A stretch of DNA of 64,000 bases from Vibrio splendidus (GTDB lineage: Bacteria; Pseudomonadota; Gammaproteobacteria; Enterobacterales; Vibrionaceae): contig NZ_CP031056.1 in the NCBI RefSeq assembly GCF_003345295.1, positions 1,860,001-1,924,000 on the forward strand. The letters run 5' to 3'. This document shows, one piece after another, positions 34,494-44,123 of the stretch (position 1 is the stretch's first letter; each line of letters begins with the position of its first letter). A model generated the notes under the pieces. It did no database searches. It saw only the letters and a program-made list of their open reading frames with translations, and was not told where the DNA came from. The translations under genes were made by a program, and so were the position numbers.

Positions 34494-36014
34494 TTAGAAG
34501 AAGCCCAACGGATTAGTATCGTAGCTGATCAATAGGTTCTTAGTATTTTGGTAGTGGTCGAGCATCATCTTGTGTGTCTCACGGCCGATGCCTGATTTCT
34601 TATAACCACCAAACGCGGCATGTGCTGGATAAGCATGGTAACAGTTCACCCAAATACGCCCCGCTTCAATGTTGCGCCCCATGCGATACGCTAGGTTTGC
34701 ATCACGCGTCCACACGCCTGCACCCAAGCCATACTCGGTATCATTGGCGATCTCTAACGCTTCTGCTTCATCTTTAAAGGTAGTTACCGCGATAACAGGG
34801 CCGAAGATCTCTTCTTGGAATACACGCATCTTGTTGTGTCCTTCCAGCATGGTTGGCTGAATGTAGTAACCGTTGCCGAGATCATCTGGTTGTTGCGCGA
34901 TTTCACCACCTGTTAGCACTTTCGCACCTTCTTGACGACCGATTTCTAGGTAGCTCAAGATCTTATCAAACTGCTCTTTTGAAGCTTGTGCGCCAACCTG
35001 AGTATCGGTATCTAGCGGGTTACCTTGTTTAATAGTTTGAGCACGCTCGACTACCTTGGCGATGAACTTGTCGTATACCGATTCATGAATCAACACACGT
35101 GATGGACAAGTACACACTTCACCTTGGTTGAAGAACGCAAGCAGCATGCCTTCGACACACTTATCTAGGTATTCATCTTCATGGTTAAAGATGTCTGGGA
35201 AGTAGATGTTTGGAGACTTACCGCCAAGCTCAACCGTTGATGGAATCAAGCTTTCAGCCGCACATTTCAGAATATGATGTCCAACTTCAGTTGAGCCAGT
35301 AAAGGCCAACTTAGCCAAACGATCACTGGTTGCTAATGCTTGACCCGCTTCGCTACCAAAACCATTCACGATGTTGACCACGCCTGCAGGCAGAAGATCG
35401 GCAATCTTTTCCATCATCACCAAGATCGATGTCGGTGTTTGCTCGGCGGGTTTCATCACCACGCAACAGCCCGCAGCCAGTGCGGGTGCCAATTTCCAAG
35501 CTGCCATTAAAATCGGGAAATTCCAAGGAATGATCTGTCCCACCACACCAATCGGTTCTGGGAAGTGGTAACTTGCTGTGTTTGAATCTAGCTCAGCTGC
35601 GCTGCCTTCTTGTGCTCGGATACAACCCGCGAAATAACGGAAGTGATCAACAACCAAAGGGATATCTGCCGCCAGAGTTTCTCGTACAGGCTTGCCGTTT
35701 TCCCACGTCTCAGCGACCGCGATTTCTTCAAGGTTCGCTTCAATGCGGTCGGCAATTTTAAGCAGGATGTTGGAGCGCTCAGTTACACTGGTCGATGCCC
35801 AACTCGCACGAGCTGCGTGCGCCGCATCCAATGCCAAGCTGATATCCGCCTCGGTTGAGCGCGCTACTTGGCAATACACCTGACCATTCACTGGGGAAGT
35901 GTTATCAAAATACTCGCCGTTAACAGGCTTCACCCACTCGCCACCGATAAAATTATCGTATTGCGCTTTAAAGTTCACCACTGCGTTATCACTACCCGGC
36001 TGTGCGTAAATCAT
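34494..36014 (-). CDS. Aldehyde dehydrogenase, AldB/acetaldehyde type
   Basis: 506 residues of the NAD(P)-dependent ALDH superfamily. Catalytic Glu in ELGGKSPNIYF, nucleophile in FNQGEVCTCPSRVLI (Cys doublet, as in AldB/ExaC proteins), PWNFPILMA cofactor motif, and C-terminal KKSGIGRETHKMML. Likely oxidises acetaldehyde or a related short aldehyde. It diverges from a sigma-54 activator of the AcoR type, and the space between holds a minus-strand sigma-54 promoter, so control by that activator is probable. This is the second ALDH in the window and is not closely alike to the first. Confidence 0.92.
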   Translation of the reverse strand: MIYAQPGSDNAVVNFKAQYDNFIGGEWVKPVNGEYFDNTSPVNGQVYCQVARSTEADISLALDAAHAARASWASTSVTERSNILLKIADRIEANLEEIAVAETWENGKPVRETLAADIPLVVDHFRYFAGCIRAQEGSAAELDSNTASYHFPEPIGVVGQIIPWNFPILMAAWKLAPALAAGCCVVMKPAEQTPTSILVMMEKIADLLPAGVVNIVNGFGSEAGQALATSDRLAKLAFTGSTEVGHHILKCAAESLIPSTVELGGKSPNIYFPDIFNHEDEYLDKCVEGMLLAFFNQGEVCTCPSRVLIHESVYDKFIAKVVERAQTIKQGNPLDTDTQVGAQASKEQFDKILSYLEIGRQEGAKVLTGGEIAQQPDDLGNGYYIQPTMLEGHNKMRVFQEEIFGPVIAVTTFKDEAEALEIANDTEYGLGAGVWTRDANLAYRMGRNIEAGRIWVNCYHAYPAHAAFGGYKKSGIGRETHKMMLDHYQNTKNLLISYDTNPLGFF

Positions 36015-36197
36015 AGTTAGATCCTTCTTTGATTTTTAGTCGTTGTTCATTCGTTATTGAGCTTATGTTGTCGAGCTAGCATGGCGGCTTCCCTTGAGAA
36101 CAGATCTCATGAAAAGAGCTCTAAAAAAGAGTGTCACCATGTTTATTCTTTCTGTTTAAAACACTGATACTTCGTGTTTTCTTCACAACAGTAACAA

Positions 36198-36213
36198 CGC
36201 AAATCACACGCCA
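36198..36213 (-). promoter_or_regulatory. Sigma-54 promoter for the aldehyde dehydrogenase
   Basis: Minus strand reads TGGCGTGTGATTTGCG. It matches the -24/-12 consensus (TGGCAC-N5-TTGC) at GG, GC and most flanking bases, with correct spacing. It would start transcription about 170 bases before the ALDH start codon. Confidence 0.7.
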
Positions 36214-36239
36214 GAACTTCAAAACTTGTTGTTAATAAA

Positions 36240-36270
36240 TTGTAAAACTATGATTACCAAACGTTTACAA
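36240..36270. promoter_or_regulatory. Inverted repeat, possible activator site
   Basis: TTGTAAA (36240-36246) and TTTACAA (36264-36270), 17 bases apart. It lies about 30-60 bases upstream of the sigma-54 promoter, so it might bind the activator or another factor. Confidence 0.4.
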
Positions 36271-36322
36271 CCCAAAGTGAGTTGGCATTGAACGGACGTA
36301 TGGAAACCAATCCAGTGTTCAA

Positions 36323-36365
36323 CTGTTCCAAATTGGCACACCCTCACTGTTACGACATGGAACAG
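36323..36365. promoter_or_regulatory. Inverted repeat CTGTTCCA/TGGAACAG, probable enhancer site
   Basis: Perfect 8-bp arms at 36323-36330 and 36358-36365, ending two bases before the activator start codon. It lies about 110-150 bases upstream of the sigma-54 promoter, a usual distance for an enhancer-binding protein site, and could let the activator limit its own expression. Confidence 0.5.
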
Positions 36366-36367
36366 TC

Positions 36368-38158
36368 ATGCACCTTCAACAAGCAAACACCTCAGATTGG
36401 CTTTCGTCTTCTTGGCACCGCAGCACAGAAGCGGGTCTAAAACAGAGACGACTTCCCGAAGACATTCGCCTGCCACAATCGATTCTTAAACAGAGACGTC
36501 ACCAATCTTCGAGCTTAATTCAAATAGTCGAACGTAATGCTCTACCTCTGTTTAATCAGATGTTTGCACGCACTGACAGTCGTTTGATTTTGACCGATAT
36601 TGAGGGCGTCATTCTGGCAAGTTGGGGACAGGAGCGGTTTAAGGAGAAACTGACGTCAATTGCACTCAGCTCAGGAGCGTGTTGGCAGGAACAACTCAAA
36701 GGCACCAACGCGATTGGCACCGCCATTGTGGAAGCGAAACCCGTATCCATCATTGGCGAACAACACTTCATCCACCAGCATCGATTTATCAGTTGTTCAG
36801 CAAGCCCGGTGTTTAATCATCAAGGTCAAATGGTTGGCGTATTGGACATCACCAGCGAGCAGCAACAGCACGACAGTTCGGTGCAATTACTGGTTCAAAA
36901 TATGGTTCAGCTTGTTGAGAACCAGCTACTGAGTCACATCCCACAAGGCACCACTCGTATTGACCTCGCGTGCGAGAAATCACTACTGCACAGTGGTTGG
37001 CAAGGGATAGTAATAGCCAATGAGGCTGGCGAGGTAGTCGCGCACAATCAGGTCGCCTCTCAACTGCTGGATCAAACCTCGATCGTCGGCGAATGCATTG
37101 ACACCCTCTTCAATCGAACCTCATTAGACACGCCCTTTGTATTTGAAAAACAGCATCTCAAACAACCAACCACCAAACGCACGCGCTCCATTTCAGCATC
37201 GTGTGATCTGCACCATGGCGAACAACAAATTGAACACGCTTGGCAACAAGCCAATAAGGTTATCGACAAAGGGATCAGCTTGTTGATCTTAGGAGAAACT
37301 GGCGTTGGAAAAGGTGAGTTTGTTAAAGCATTACACAAGCAAAGCCAGCGTAAATCGTCGCCCTTAGTTGCGGTGAATTGTGGGGCACTACCGAAAGATC
37401 TTATCGAATCTGAATTGTTTGGTTACGCGCCGGGGGCTTTTACAGGCGCAAGCCACAAAGGTTTCCAAGGTAAGATCCGCCAAGCAGACAAGGGTATTCT
37501 GTTTCTCGATGAAATTGCCGACATGCCATTGGAGGCTCAATGCCGATTGCTGCATGTTCTGCAAGATAAATCCGTAGTGCCTGTGGGTTCAAATCAAAGC
37601 TACCAAGTCGATTGTCAGATCATCGCAGCCACCCATAAAAACCTAGAACAGTTAGTTACGACAGGAGAGTTTCGGCAAGATCTGTATTACAGACTAAACG
37701 GCTTAGCCTTCACCTTACCAAGCCTGCAACACCGACAAGACAAACACGCCTTAATCGAGCACATTCATCGTAAATATGCCGAAGACGAACAGACAATCTG
37801 CCCGCACTTAATGAGCTTACTGTGCGCCTATTCTTGGCCGGGCAACATACGTGAATTAGACAATTTACTTAAGGTCGCCGCCCTACTCGCCAGTGACGAA
37901 GCAATACTCACGCTAGAACATGTACCTAGCCATCTTGCTCAACACCTCACGTCATTAGCGCAAGATGATCATCATAAGTTCATCACAACCAATGCTATCG
38001 AAGGTAGGCCAAAGTCCGATTTAAGAAGTACCGTTGAAGAAACCTTGCTACAAACCTATCAAGCTAACCAAGGTAATATAAGCAAGACATCGCGAATACT
38101 CGGCATCAGCCGCAATACCATTTATCGAAAATTAAAGAGTTTGGGGATTCTCCAATAA
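36368..38158 (+). CDS. Sigma-54 dependent transcriptional activator, AcoR-like
   Basis: 596 residues. N-terminal GAF/PAS-like sensor region about 1-290 (FNQMFARTDSRLILTDIEG, then GTNAIGTAIVEAKPV, as in AcoR proteins); AAA+ domain about 300-500 with Walker A GETGVGKG, the sigma-54 contact loop GAFTGA and Walker B ILFLDEIAD; C-terminal Fis-type helix-turn-helix (NISKTSRILGISRNTIYRKL). It drives sigma-54 promoters, most likely that of the divergent aldehyde dehydrogenase. AcoR relatives respond to acetoin or aldehydes, but the inducer here is unknown. The start is 3 bases past an inverted repeat. Confidence 0.93.
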   Translation: MHLQQANTSDWLSSSWHRSTEAGLKQRRLPEDIRLPQSILKQRRHQSSSLIQIVERNALPLFNQMFARTDSRLILTDIEGVILASWGQERFKEKLTSIALSSGACWQEQLKGTNAIGTAIVEAKPVSIIGEQHFIHQHRFISCSASPVFNHQGQMVGVLDITSEQQQHDSSVQLLVQNMVQLVENQLLSHIPQGTTRIDLACEKSLLHSGWQGIVIANEAGEVVAHNQVASQLLDQTSIVGECIDTLFNRTSLDTPFVFEKQHLKQPTTKRTRSISASCDLHHGEQQIEHAWQQANKVIDKGISLLILGETGVGKGEFVKALHKQSQRKSSPLVAVNCGALPKDLIESELFGYAPGAFTGASHKGFQGKIRQADKGILFLDEIADMPLEAQCRLLHVLQDKSVVPVGSNQSYQVDCQIIAATHKNLEQLVTTGEFRQDLYYRLNGLAFTLPSLQHRQDKHALIEHIHRKYAEDEQTICPHLMSLLCAYSWPGNIRELDNLLKVAALLASDEAILTLEHVPSHLAQHLTSLAQDDHHKFITTNAIEGRPKSDLRSTVEETLLQTYQANQGNISKTSRILGISRNTIYRKLKSLGILQ

Positions 38159-38268
38159 TCACCATGGACGATCCTAGCCCGACCTTTCGTTATCAATAAA
38201 TAAAATTCACTTCCAGTGAGACATTTTGCCCTCTGACTCGTAATACTTCAAAACGAACGAGGGCTCAG

Positions 38269-39762
38269 ATGCAAACAATCAACATAGTGTGGCTAAAGCG
38301 AGATTTAAGACTCACCGACCACGCACCTTTACTACATGCTTTATCTGATAAACACCCAACGATATTGCTCTACATTTTCGAACCCATGCTGTTAAACAAT
38401 GCCCACTATTCTGAGCGACATTGGCGATTTGTTTGGCAGTCACTGCAATGTATGAACCTGTCATTGAAAGAGTACGGGCATCAGGTTTCAGTACTCCATG
38501 GTAACGCTATCGACTGCTTCGAAGCGGTTCAATCTCGTTACCACATCCAAAATGTATTCTCCCATCAAGAGGTAGGCTTAAATTGTACTTTCGATCGTGA
38601 CAAGCAAATCTCTGACTGGTTTCAAGAACACAACATCCATTGGCAAGAGTCCGCTCAGGGTGCTGTCGTGAGAGGGTCAAAAGACCGAATCGGTTGGGAC
38701 AAGCACTGGAACAGTGTAATGCGTGCCCCAATGGCCAAAAGTCAGTTGAGCGCAGAATCACTGCACACCCTTAATGCTGTAGAGCTTGAATTGGAAATCG
38801 AGCCTCCACAAGCATGGTTAACCAAAGGTAACGGCATACAAACTGGCGGCAGCGCACTAGCATGGGCCACTTTGCATGATTTCTTTGAACGCCGTGGTCG
38901 TGATTATTACCGCAGTATCTCAAGCCCAGAAGCCTCACGACACGCTTGCACTCGCCTGTCCCCGTATTTGGCTTGGGGCAACATATCGCTACGTGAAGTT
39001 TATCAACACCTATTGGAACACTGGCAAGTTACAGGGTTTCGTCGCAGCCTAATTGCCCTTTCTTCAAGGCTTCACTGGCACTGTCATTTCATGCAGAAGT
39101 TTGAATCGGAATGCGAGATGGAATTTCGCTGTATCAATAACGCCTACGAAGCACTATTACAAAAAGAAACGATAAAAGATCCAGCACGTTTACAGGCATG
39201 GAAGGCGGGGATGACTGGCGTGCCATTGGTCGACGCTTGTATGCGCTGCCTACATCATACGGGCTATATCAATTTTCGTATGCGCTCTATGCTGGTGAGC
39301 TTTCTAACGCATCATATGAATATGGACTGGCGTGATGGTGTCACTCACTTAGCGCAGCTGTTTCTCGATTTTGAACCCGGTATTCATTACCCACAGTTTC
39401 AAATGCAAGCAGGGGTAACAGGGATAAACACTATCCGAATTTACAATCCGACCAAGCAAGCGCAAGAACACGACTCTGATGGAGACTTCATCCGAAAATG
39501 GGTGCCAGAGCTTTCAGACATTCCTACCCCACTTCTGTTTGAACCATGGAAGATGACACCCATGGAGGTGATGATGCATGATTTCGAATCTAACTCACCC
39601 TACTTAGATCCAGTGGTAGATATAGAGGCGAGCGCAAAAGAAGCACGCGTACGTTTATGGTCGTGGCGAAAACTGGCTGAGGTAAAACAAGAACGAAGCC
39701 GTATTTTGGCTCGCCATGTCAGGCCGTCGAAGAAGCAAAGCAAATCGACACGGGCGCGCTAA
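38269..39762 (+). CDS. Photolyase/cryptochrome family flavoprotein
   Basis: 497 residues. N-terminal alpha/beta photolyase domain about 1-130 (IVWLKRDLRLTDHAPL), then the helical FAD-binding domain (SPYLAWGNISLREVYQHL, WRDGVTHLAQLFLDFEPG). In place of the usual WASTGTDAAPYFRIFNP-type segment it has a variant, AGVTGINTIRIYNPTKQ, after GIHYPQFQMQ, so it belongs to a divergent clade whose members are annotated as photolyases but may be light sensors or repair enzymes of another kind. No iron-sulfur cysteine set is evident. It is alone on its transcript, near the activator and a chemoreceptor. Confidence 0.82.
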   Translation: MQTINIVWLKRDLRLTDHAPLLHALSDKHPTILLYIFEPMLLNNAHYSERHWRFVWQSLQCMNLSLKEYGHQVSVLHGNAIDCFEAVQSRYHIQNVFSHQEVGLNCTFDRDKQISDWFQEHNIHWQESAQGAVVRGSKDRIGWDKHWNSVMRAPMAKSQLSAESLHTLNAVELELEIEPPQAWLTKGNGIQTGGSALAWATLHDFFERRGRDYYRSISSPEASRHACTRLSPYLAWGNISLREVYQHLLEHWQVTGFRRSLIALSSRLHWHCHFMQKFESECEMEFRCINNAYEALLQKETIKDPARLQAWKAGMTGVPLVDACMRCLHHTGYINFRMRSMLVSFLTHHMNMDWRDGVTHLAQLFLDFEPGIHYPQFQMQAGVTGINTIRIYNPTKQAQEHDSDGDFIRKWVPELSDIPTPLLFEPWKMTPMEVMMHDFESNSPYLDPVVDIEASAKEARVRLWSWRKLAEVKQERSRILARHVRPSKKQSKSTRAR

Positions 39763-40140
39763 TACAACGCGTCCCCTCTTTAAATCACTTATAAAAAGAT
39801 TAGTAATTCATTAGGTTAAATAAAATTAATTGTGACCGTTGTCATATAATGAGTAATCGATACACGGTCACAAACTAGAAAAGCTGAATCGCAGCCTTAG
39901 GAAAACATCAAGCTGTCCTAATTATCATGAACACTAATAAATACATAAGGTTAGCGATTGCTAAATGATGATTTTTATCTTCCTCTAAACGTTGCGACCA
40001 AAGCCAAAACTACACGTTATGCAATCCTATTTATAATTTTGATCTCCCTATTCTTTTTGTGTTCATTATTCTGAATTTCCCATTCACTTATCTTGTTTAA
40101 AATCTCTGGGAAATTACCAATATTTGGCTATAGGGATCAT
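39763..40140. other. Intergenic region before the chemoreceptor
   Basis: About 380 bases, AT-rich, presumably with the chemoreceptor promoter. No terminator or repeat was recognised. Confidence 0.4.
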
Positions 40141-42255
40141 ATGTTTAACAGTATACGTACGCGAATTGCGGTGAGTGCAGGTGGAGCAATGGCTTTCACT
40201 CTGTTGATCGCAATGGGCATGACCACCAGCGCATTTACCGATGTGAACAAACAAGTCACTGAAAAAGTAAAGACGCAGCTGACAGACGCCACAACGACAG
40301 ATTTGCAAAACACAGCCATTCAACAAGGTTTGAACATTGCCAACCAACTTAACCCTGTACTAGCAAACCTTAAGCAAGCACGCTCCATTATCGAGCTAAG
40401 TTCACAAACCCACGCAAGCGCAGACCTTATCGTTAAACAGTTTACTGCCGCCTTGGAAGCACAAAACAAAGCTGTATTTGCTGGCTACATGGTGTGGGAG
40501 AACAAGAATTGGCCACAACAAACCGATCTGAATAACGAGATCAGCTTGGACACCGAATTAGGTTTTAACAGTCAGGGCTACCTTGCGCCTTTCTTCTCTC
40601 CAAATGATCAGAACAGCTTTGATGCCGTCGCAATGGAGAGCTTCAGCAATACCGAACTCAACAGCAACGGTGAGCGCAAAGACGACTGGCACTTAATGCC
40701 ATACCAAACCGGTAAGACATTTGTGATGGAACCCTATTTCTATCCAGTTCGCGGTAAGCAAGAGCTCATCACTACCATCAGCCAACCAATCAAACAAGAC
40801 GGAAAAATCATTGGCTCAATTGGCTTTGATTTGTCTTTGTTCGAGCTTCAAAGCCAAAGTGAATTGCTTGCACGTAACTTGTTTGATGGCGAAGGAAAAA
40901 TCCTTATTACATCATGGAAAGGCATAACTCTCGCCAACAGCCGAGCTGGAAACATGGTGGGTAAAAGAGTCTCTTCTGAATTGGAATCCGAATGGTCGAC
41001 AATTCAATCTATCGCTAAACGAGAAGGTGCAGGCCTTGTTAATTTCGGCGGCGATGAGTACGCAATAACAGCCATTGATACGAGTGATGCGCCATGGGTA
41101 GTCATGGTATCCGTTCCCAGTAGTCACCTTACAAAAAGCGTCGACGACTACACGCAATGGAGTGATGTACAGAATTCAAAAGCACTTGAAAAAGGTGTGT
41201 GGGCGGGGATCATCGCAGCTATTCTAGGTATTGCCTCAATGGCATTCATTGCCAATTCTCTGGGCAAGGTTCTAAACAATTTAGTAGAGCGTTTTAAAGA
41301 TGCTGCACAAGGCGAAGGCGACTTAACTTACCGCATTGAAGTGAAAGGAGAAGATGAAACCGCTCAGCTTGCACACTGGTTCAATACCTTCCTATCTCGT
41401 ATGCAAGAGATGCTACTTACCGTGATGGTAACGGCCGACCAAGTAGATAAAAACGCAACAGAAGGCCAAGCTCGTGCTGAAGTTTCACGTGACCAGTTGA
41501 ACTCTCAGGTTAACGAGGTGAACTCACTTGCCACAGCCATTAATGAAATGAGTGCGACTGCGCAAGAAGTGGCAAGCTCAGCCGTTCAAGCAGCCGCAGC
41601 AGCAAGCCAAGTACAAAGCAACAGCCTTAATGGCATGACACGCATGGACAATGCCGCCAGCGCTGTAGACAGCTTGGCTGTTCAGGTCAATGACGCACAG
41701 CAACAAACGCAAAATTTGGTCGATTCGAGTACTGCTATTCAAGGCATCTTGAGCGAGATTGGTGGTATTGCAGAACAAACCAACCTACTTGCGCTCAATG
41801 CCGCTATTGAGGCTGCACGTGCGGGTGAAGCAGGACGAGGCTTTGCTGTCGTGGCAGATGAAGTACGTAACCTCGCCAATCGCACTCAAGGCTCGACAGA
41901 AGAGATTCGCTCGATGCTGGCTCGCCTAGAGCAAGAGACTCAATCTATCGTGATATTGATGGAGCAAAGCCAGAAGCAAGCGAATGACACCAAAGGCGAA
42001 ACCCAAGCAGCACATCTCGCTTTATCAGAAATCAACCAAGCGATTGAAGTGATTAATGACATGAACAATCAGATTGCTTCGGCTGCTGAAGAGCAAAGCT
42101 CAGTGTCAGAAGAGATTAACCGCAATGTAGTGATCATCAATGACACCGCTGTGGAAGTGATGGGCACCATGACATCCTCAGTAGCAATAAGTAATGAGCT
42201 GACAGTGAAAGCCGGAGATTTGCACGGTGAGTTAAGCAAGTTCAAGCTTTCTTAA
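40141..42255 (+). CDS. Methyl-accepting chemotaxis protein with dCache-type sensor
   Basis: 704 residues from ATG 40141 (AGGG upstream); a TTG at 40093 would add 16 residues in front of the membrane helix. First membrane helix about 10-30, periplasmic Cache-type domain about 40-330 (EPYFYPVRGKQELITTISQP, GSIGFDLSLFELQ), second helix about 345-370, HAMP, and signalling domain with EQTNLLALNAAIEAARAGEAG. Cache sensors bind amino acids, organic acids or purines. The ligand is unknown. Single gene, followed by a hairpin at 42280-42328. Confidence 0.92.
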   Translation: MFNSIRTRIAVSAGGAMAFTLLIAMGMTTSAFTDVNKQVTEKVKTQLTDATTTDLQNTAIQQGLNIANQLNPVLANLKQARSIIELSSQTHASADLIVKQFTAALEAQNKAVFAGYMVWENKNWPQQTDLNNEISLDTELGFNSQGYLAPFFSPNDQNSFDAVAMESFSNTELNSNGERKDDWHLMPYQTGKTFVMEPYFYPVRGKQELITTISQPIKQDGKIIGSIGFDLSLFELQSQSELLARNLFDGEGKILITSWKGITLANSRAGNMVGKRVSSELESEWSTIQSIAKREGAGLVNFGGDEYAITAIDTSDAPWVVMVSVPSSHLTKSVDDYTQWSDVQNSKALEKGVWAGIIAAILGIASMAFIANSLGKVLNNLVERFKDAAQGEGDLTYRIEVKGEDETAQLAHWFNTFLSRMQEMLLTVMVTADQVDKNATEGQARAEVSRDQLNSQVNEVNSLATAINEMSATAQEVASSAVQAAAAASQVQSNSLNGMTRMDNAASAVDSLAVQVNDAQQQTQNLVDSSTAIQGILSEIGGIAEQTNLLALNAAIEAARAGEAGRGFAVVADEVRNLANRTQGSTEEIRSMLARLEQETQSIVILMEQSQKQANDTKGETQAAHLALSEINQAIEVINDMNNQIASAAEEQSSVSEEINRNVVIINDTAVEVMGTMTSSVAISNELTVKAGDLHGELSKFKLS

Positions 42256-42279
42256 TTACCAACAACGTCTCACAATAAC

Positions 42280-42328
42280 TAGGCCGAGAAACACCATATT
42301 TTCGGAGAAACGCGATGTTCTCGGCCTA
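42280..42328 (+). terminator. Hairpin after the chemoreceptor gene
   Basis: TAGGCCGAGAA (42280-42290) pairs with TTCTCGGCCTA (42318-42328). It is followed by only a few T residues, so it is a weaker terminator candidate or a stabilising stem. Confidence 0.5.
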
Positions 42329-42448
42329 TGCATTTCTTAATTCGTACTCAACTTCAAACTCATCGATTGCATTTCATTTATCAAAGTTCATCTAACAAAG
42401 ATCGCTTAACAAAACTGTCCTAACCAAACTATCCCAATATAAATAAAG

Positions 42449-43282
42449 CTACTCAGAATCTAACTCGACAAGTTGATTGAGCACTTCTTTGTCTAATACG
42501 GGGTGATGCGTACTCGCAAGGATCAGCACAATATCCACTGCTGGTAACGGCGGCATGTCTTCAAGAATTTTCAAATCCGGAGTCACGCTGAGCCTACCCA
42601 TAGCACCAATCGCTAAACCCGCTTTAACAATTGCTCGCTGCGCAGAAGCCGTATTACTGCACGCCAGCAACTGATAAGACGTACCTTGCTTGGTTAAACC
42701 ATTCACTGCTGCAGCATGATATTTACAGTCTGTTTGAAACAAGGCTAATGGAACAGGCTTGGAACCATCAAACACAAACTCAGGGCTGCTAATCCACACT
42801 CCGACATCATGAGTCAGCCAATACCCCTCTTCGCTGTCGGGCGCTCGGGTGACAATTGCGGCATCTAAACGGCCGTCATCCAACCACTCTCTCAGCGTAA
42901 TGCTGGGCAGGCTGAATACTTGAATAGAACAGGTGGGTTCTGCTTTCTGCAACAGGCGAATCACTTTCGGCAGAATGGTGTCGTTGTAGTCTTCAGGGCA
43001 GCCGAGTCGTAGAGGTTGTTTGTCTTCGTAACGCTTTACTTGCTTGAGGGCTGTATTGTGGAGCGCGACCAACTGTTCGGCATGAGAACGCAGCGCTAAG
43101 CCCGCTTCAGTGAGTATTAAATTACGTCCTTCTTTTTGGAAAAGAGTGACGTTGAGTTCTTCTTCCAACTTACGCATCTGAGCACTGAATGCCGATTGGG
43201 TGCGGTTGATCTGTTTCGCAGCACGCGTGAAGCTACTGGTTTCTACAAACGCGAGAAAGCCTCGCAACGCATCAATGTCCAT
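42449..43282 (-). CDS. LysR family transcriptional regulator
   Basis: About 277 residues from ATG 43282 (an in-frame ATG six codons upstream is possible). Helix-turn-helix in DALRGFLAFVETSSFTRAAK and RTQSAFSAQMRKLEEEL. The effector domain covers the rest. It diverges from a glutathione S-transferase gene about 115 bases away and probably controls it. The C-terminus is short for the family, but the fold seems complete. Confidence 0.87.
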   Translation of the reverse strand: MDIDALRGFLAFVETSSFTRAAKQINRTQSAFSAQMRKLEEELNVTLFQKEGRNLILTEAGLALRSHAEQLVALHNTALKQVKRYEDKQPLRLGCPEDYNDTILPKVIRLLQKAEPTCSIQVFSLPSITLREWLDDGRLDAAIVTRAPDSEEGYWLTHDVGVWISSPEFVFDGSKPVPLALFQTDCKYHAAAVNGLTKQGTSYQLLACSNTASAQRAIVKAGLAIGAMGRLSVTPDLKILEDMPPLPAVDIVLILASTHHPVLDKEVLNQLVELDSE

Positions 43283-43398
43283 ATTGAAATCACCACCCAT
43301 CGTTTTTATTAATGTATTGCATCAAAATTATCCGTTAGTGCCTCGCAATACAATCCCCTAAGCTCAAAAGCATACCCACTAAACGCAAGGAAGCAACG

Positions 43399-44046
43399 AT
43401 GCAGCTTTATATTGGAAACCAGAACTACTCAACTTGGTCACTGCGCGCTTGGTTAATTTTCGATAATTACAACCTGAATGCAGAAGTCATCAAGCTTAAA
43501 CTTTTCACCTCTGATTTCTACGACACTCTGGCGAAAGTGACACCAACGGCCAAGGTTCCAACCTTAGTTGATGGTGACGTTGCCGTGTGGGATTCGTTGG
43601 CCATTCTCGAATACGTTAACGACGCCCACTTGAACGGCGCAGCATGGCCTAGTTCAATGAAAGAACGCGCCCATGCCCGAGCTATTTCCGCAGAAATGCA
43701 CTCTGGATTTTTTGCCGTCAGAAATGAAACGCCAATGAATTGCCGCGCACAACGAAAGCTCACACTCAGTGAAGATGCACTGAAAGACATCGCTCGTATC
43801 GATGCCATCTGGTCAGCGCAAATGGATCTGTACCCAGAGGGATGGTTGTTTGGTGAATGGTCTATTGCCGATGCGATGTTTGCACCTGTGGCTTTACGTG
43901 TAGAAACCTATGGAATACAACTTTCCGAAAAGGCATCACAGTATCAACAACGCGTGCTTAACAGCCCATCAATACAAAAATGGTTGGCAGAGGCAAGCTT
44001 AGAAACCGATGTGGTTGAAGAGGATGAGGCAGGCGAGACTGTATAA
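43399..44046 (+). CDS. Glutathione S-transferase
   Basis: 215 residues. N-terminal thioredoxin-like domain starting MQLYIGNQNYSTWSLRAWL (Ser/Tyr-region for glutathione), VPTLVDGDVAVWDSLAI as the cis-Pro and SxxI motif, then a helical C-terminal domain with WLFGEWSIADAMFAP. It conjugates or reduces electrophiles with glutathione in the cytoplasm. AAGGAAGC precedes the ATG. Paired with the divergent LysR gene. Confidence 0.9.
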   Translation: MQLYIGNQNYSTWSLRAWLIFDNYNLNAEVIKLKLFTSDFYDTLAKVTPTAKVPTLVDGDVAVWDSLAILEYVNDAHLNGAAWPSSMKERAHARAISAEMHSGFFAVRNETPMNCRAQRKLTLSEDALKDIARIDAIWSAQMDLYPEGWLFGEWSIADAMFAPVALRVETYGIQLSEKASQYQQRVLNSPSIQKWLAEASLETDVVEEDEAGETV

Positions 44047-44058
44047 ATAGTTAGCAAT

Positions 44059-44084
44059 GAGTCTCGATAAGGGCATCGAGACTC
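44059..44084. terminator. Hairpin between convergent genes
   Basis: GAGTCTCGAT (44059-44068) pairs with ATCGAGACTC (44075-44084), six-base loop. It follows the GST stop and faces the convergent XRE gene. T-rich sequence follows only weakly. Confidence 0.65.
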
Positions 44085-44123
44085 GTTCATTATTAGATAA
44101 TTAGAAAGCGATTTCCTTACCGG

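Larger units (their letters stand above)
36015..36367. promoter_or_regulatory. Divergent control region, ALDH / sigma-54 activator
   Basis: Holds the sigma-54 promoter at 36198-36213 (minus strand) and two inverted repeats upstream of it. The first 180 bases before the ALDH gene are its presumed leader. Confidence 0.6.

Noticed and set aside
36301..36361. Plus-strand TTGGCAC sequence as a second sigma-54 promoter before the activator
   Set aside because: The -24 part matches but the -12 GC is missing at the right spacing, and the site sits within the inverted repeat.
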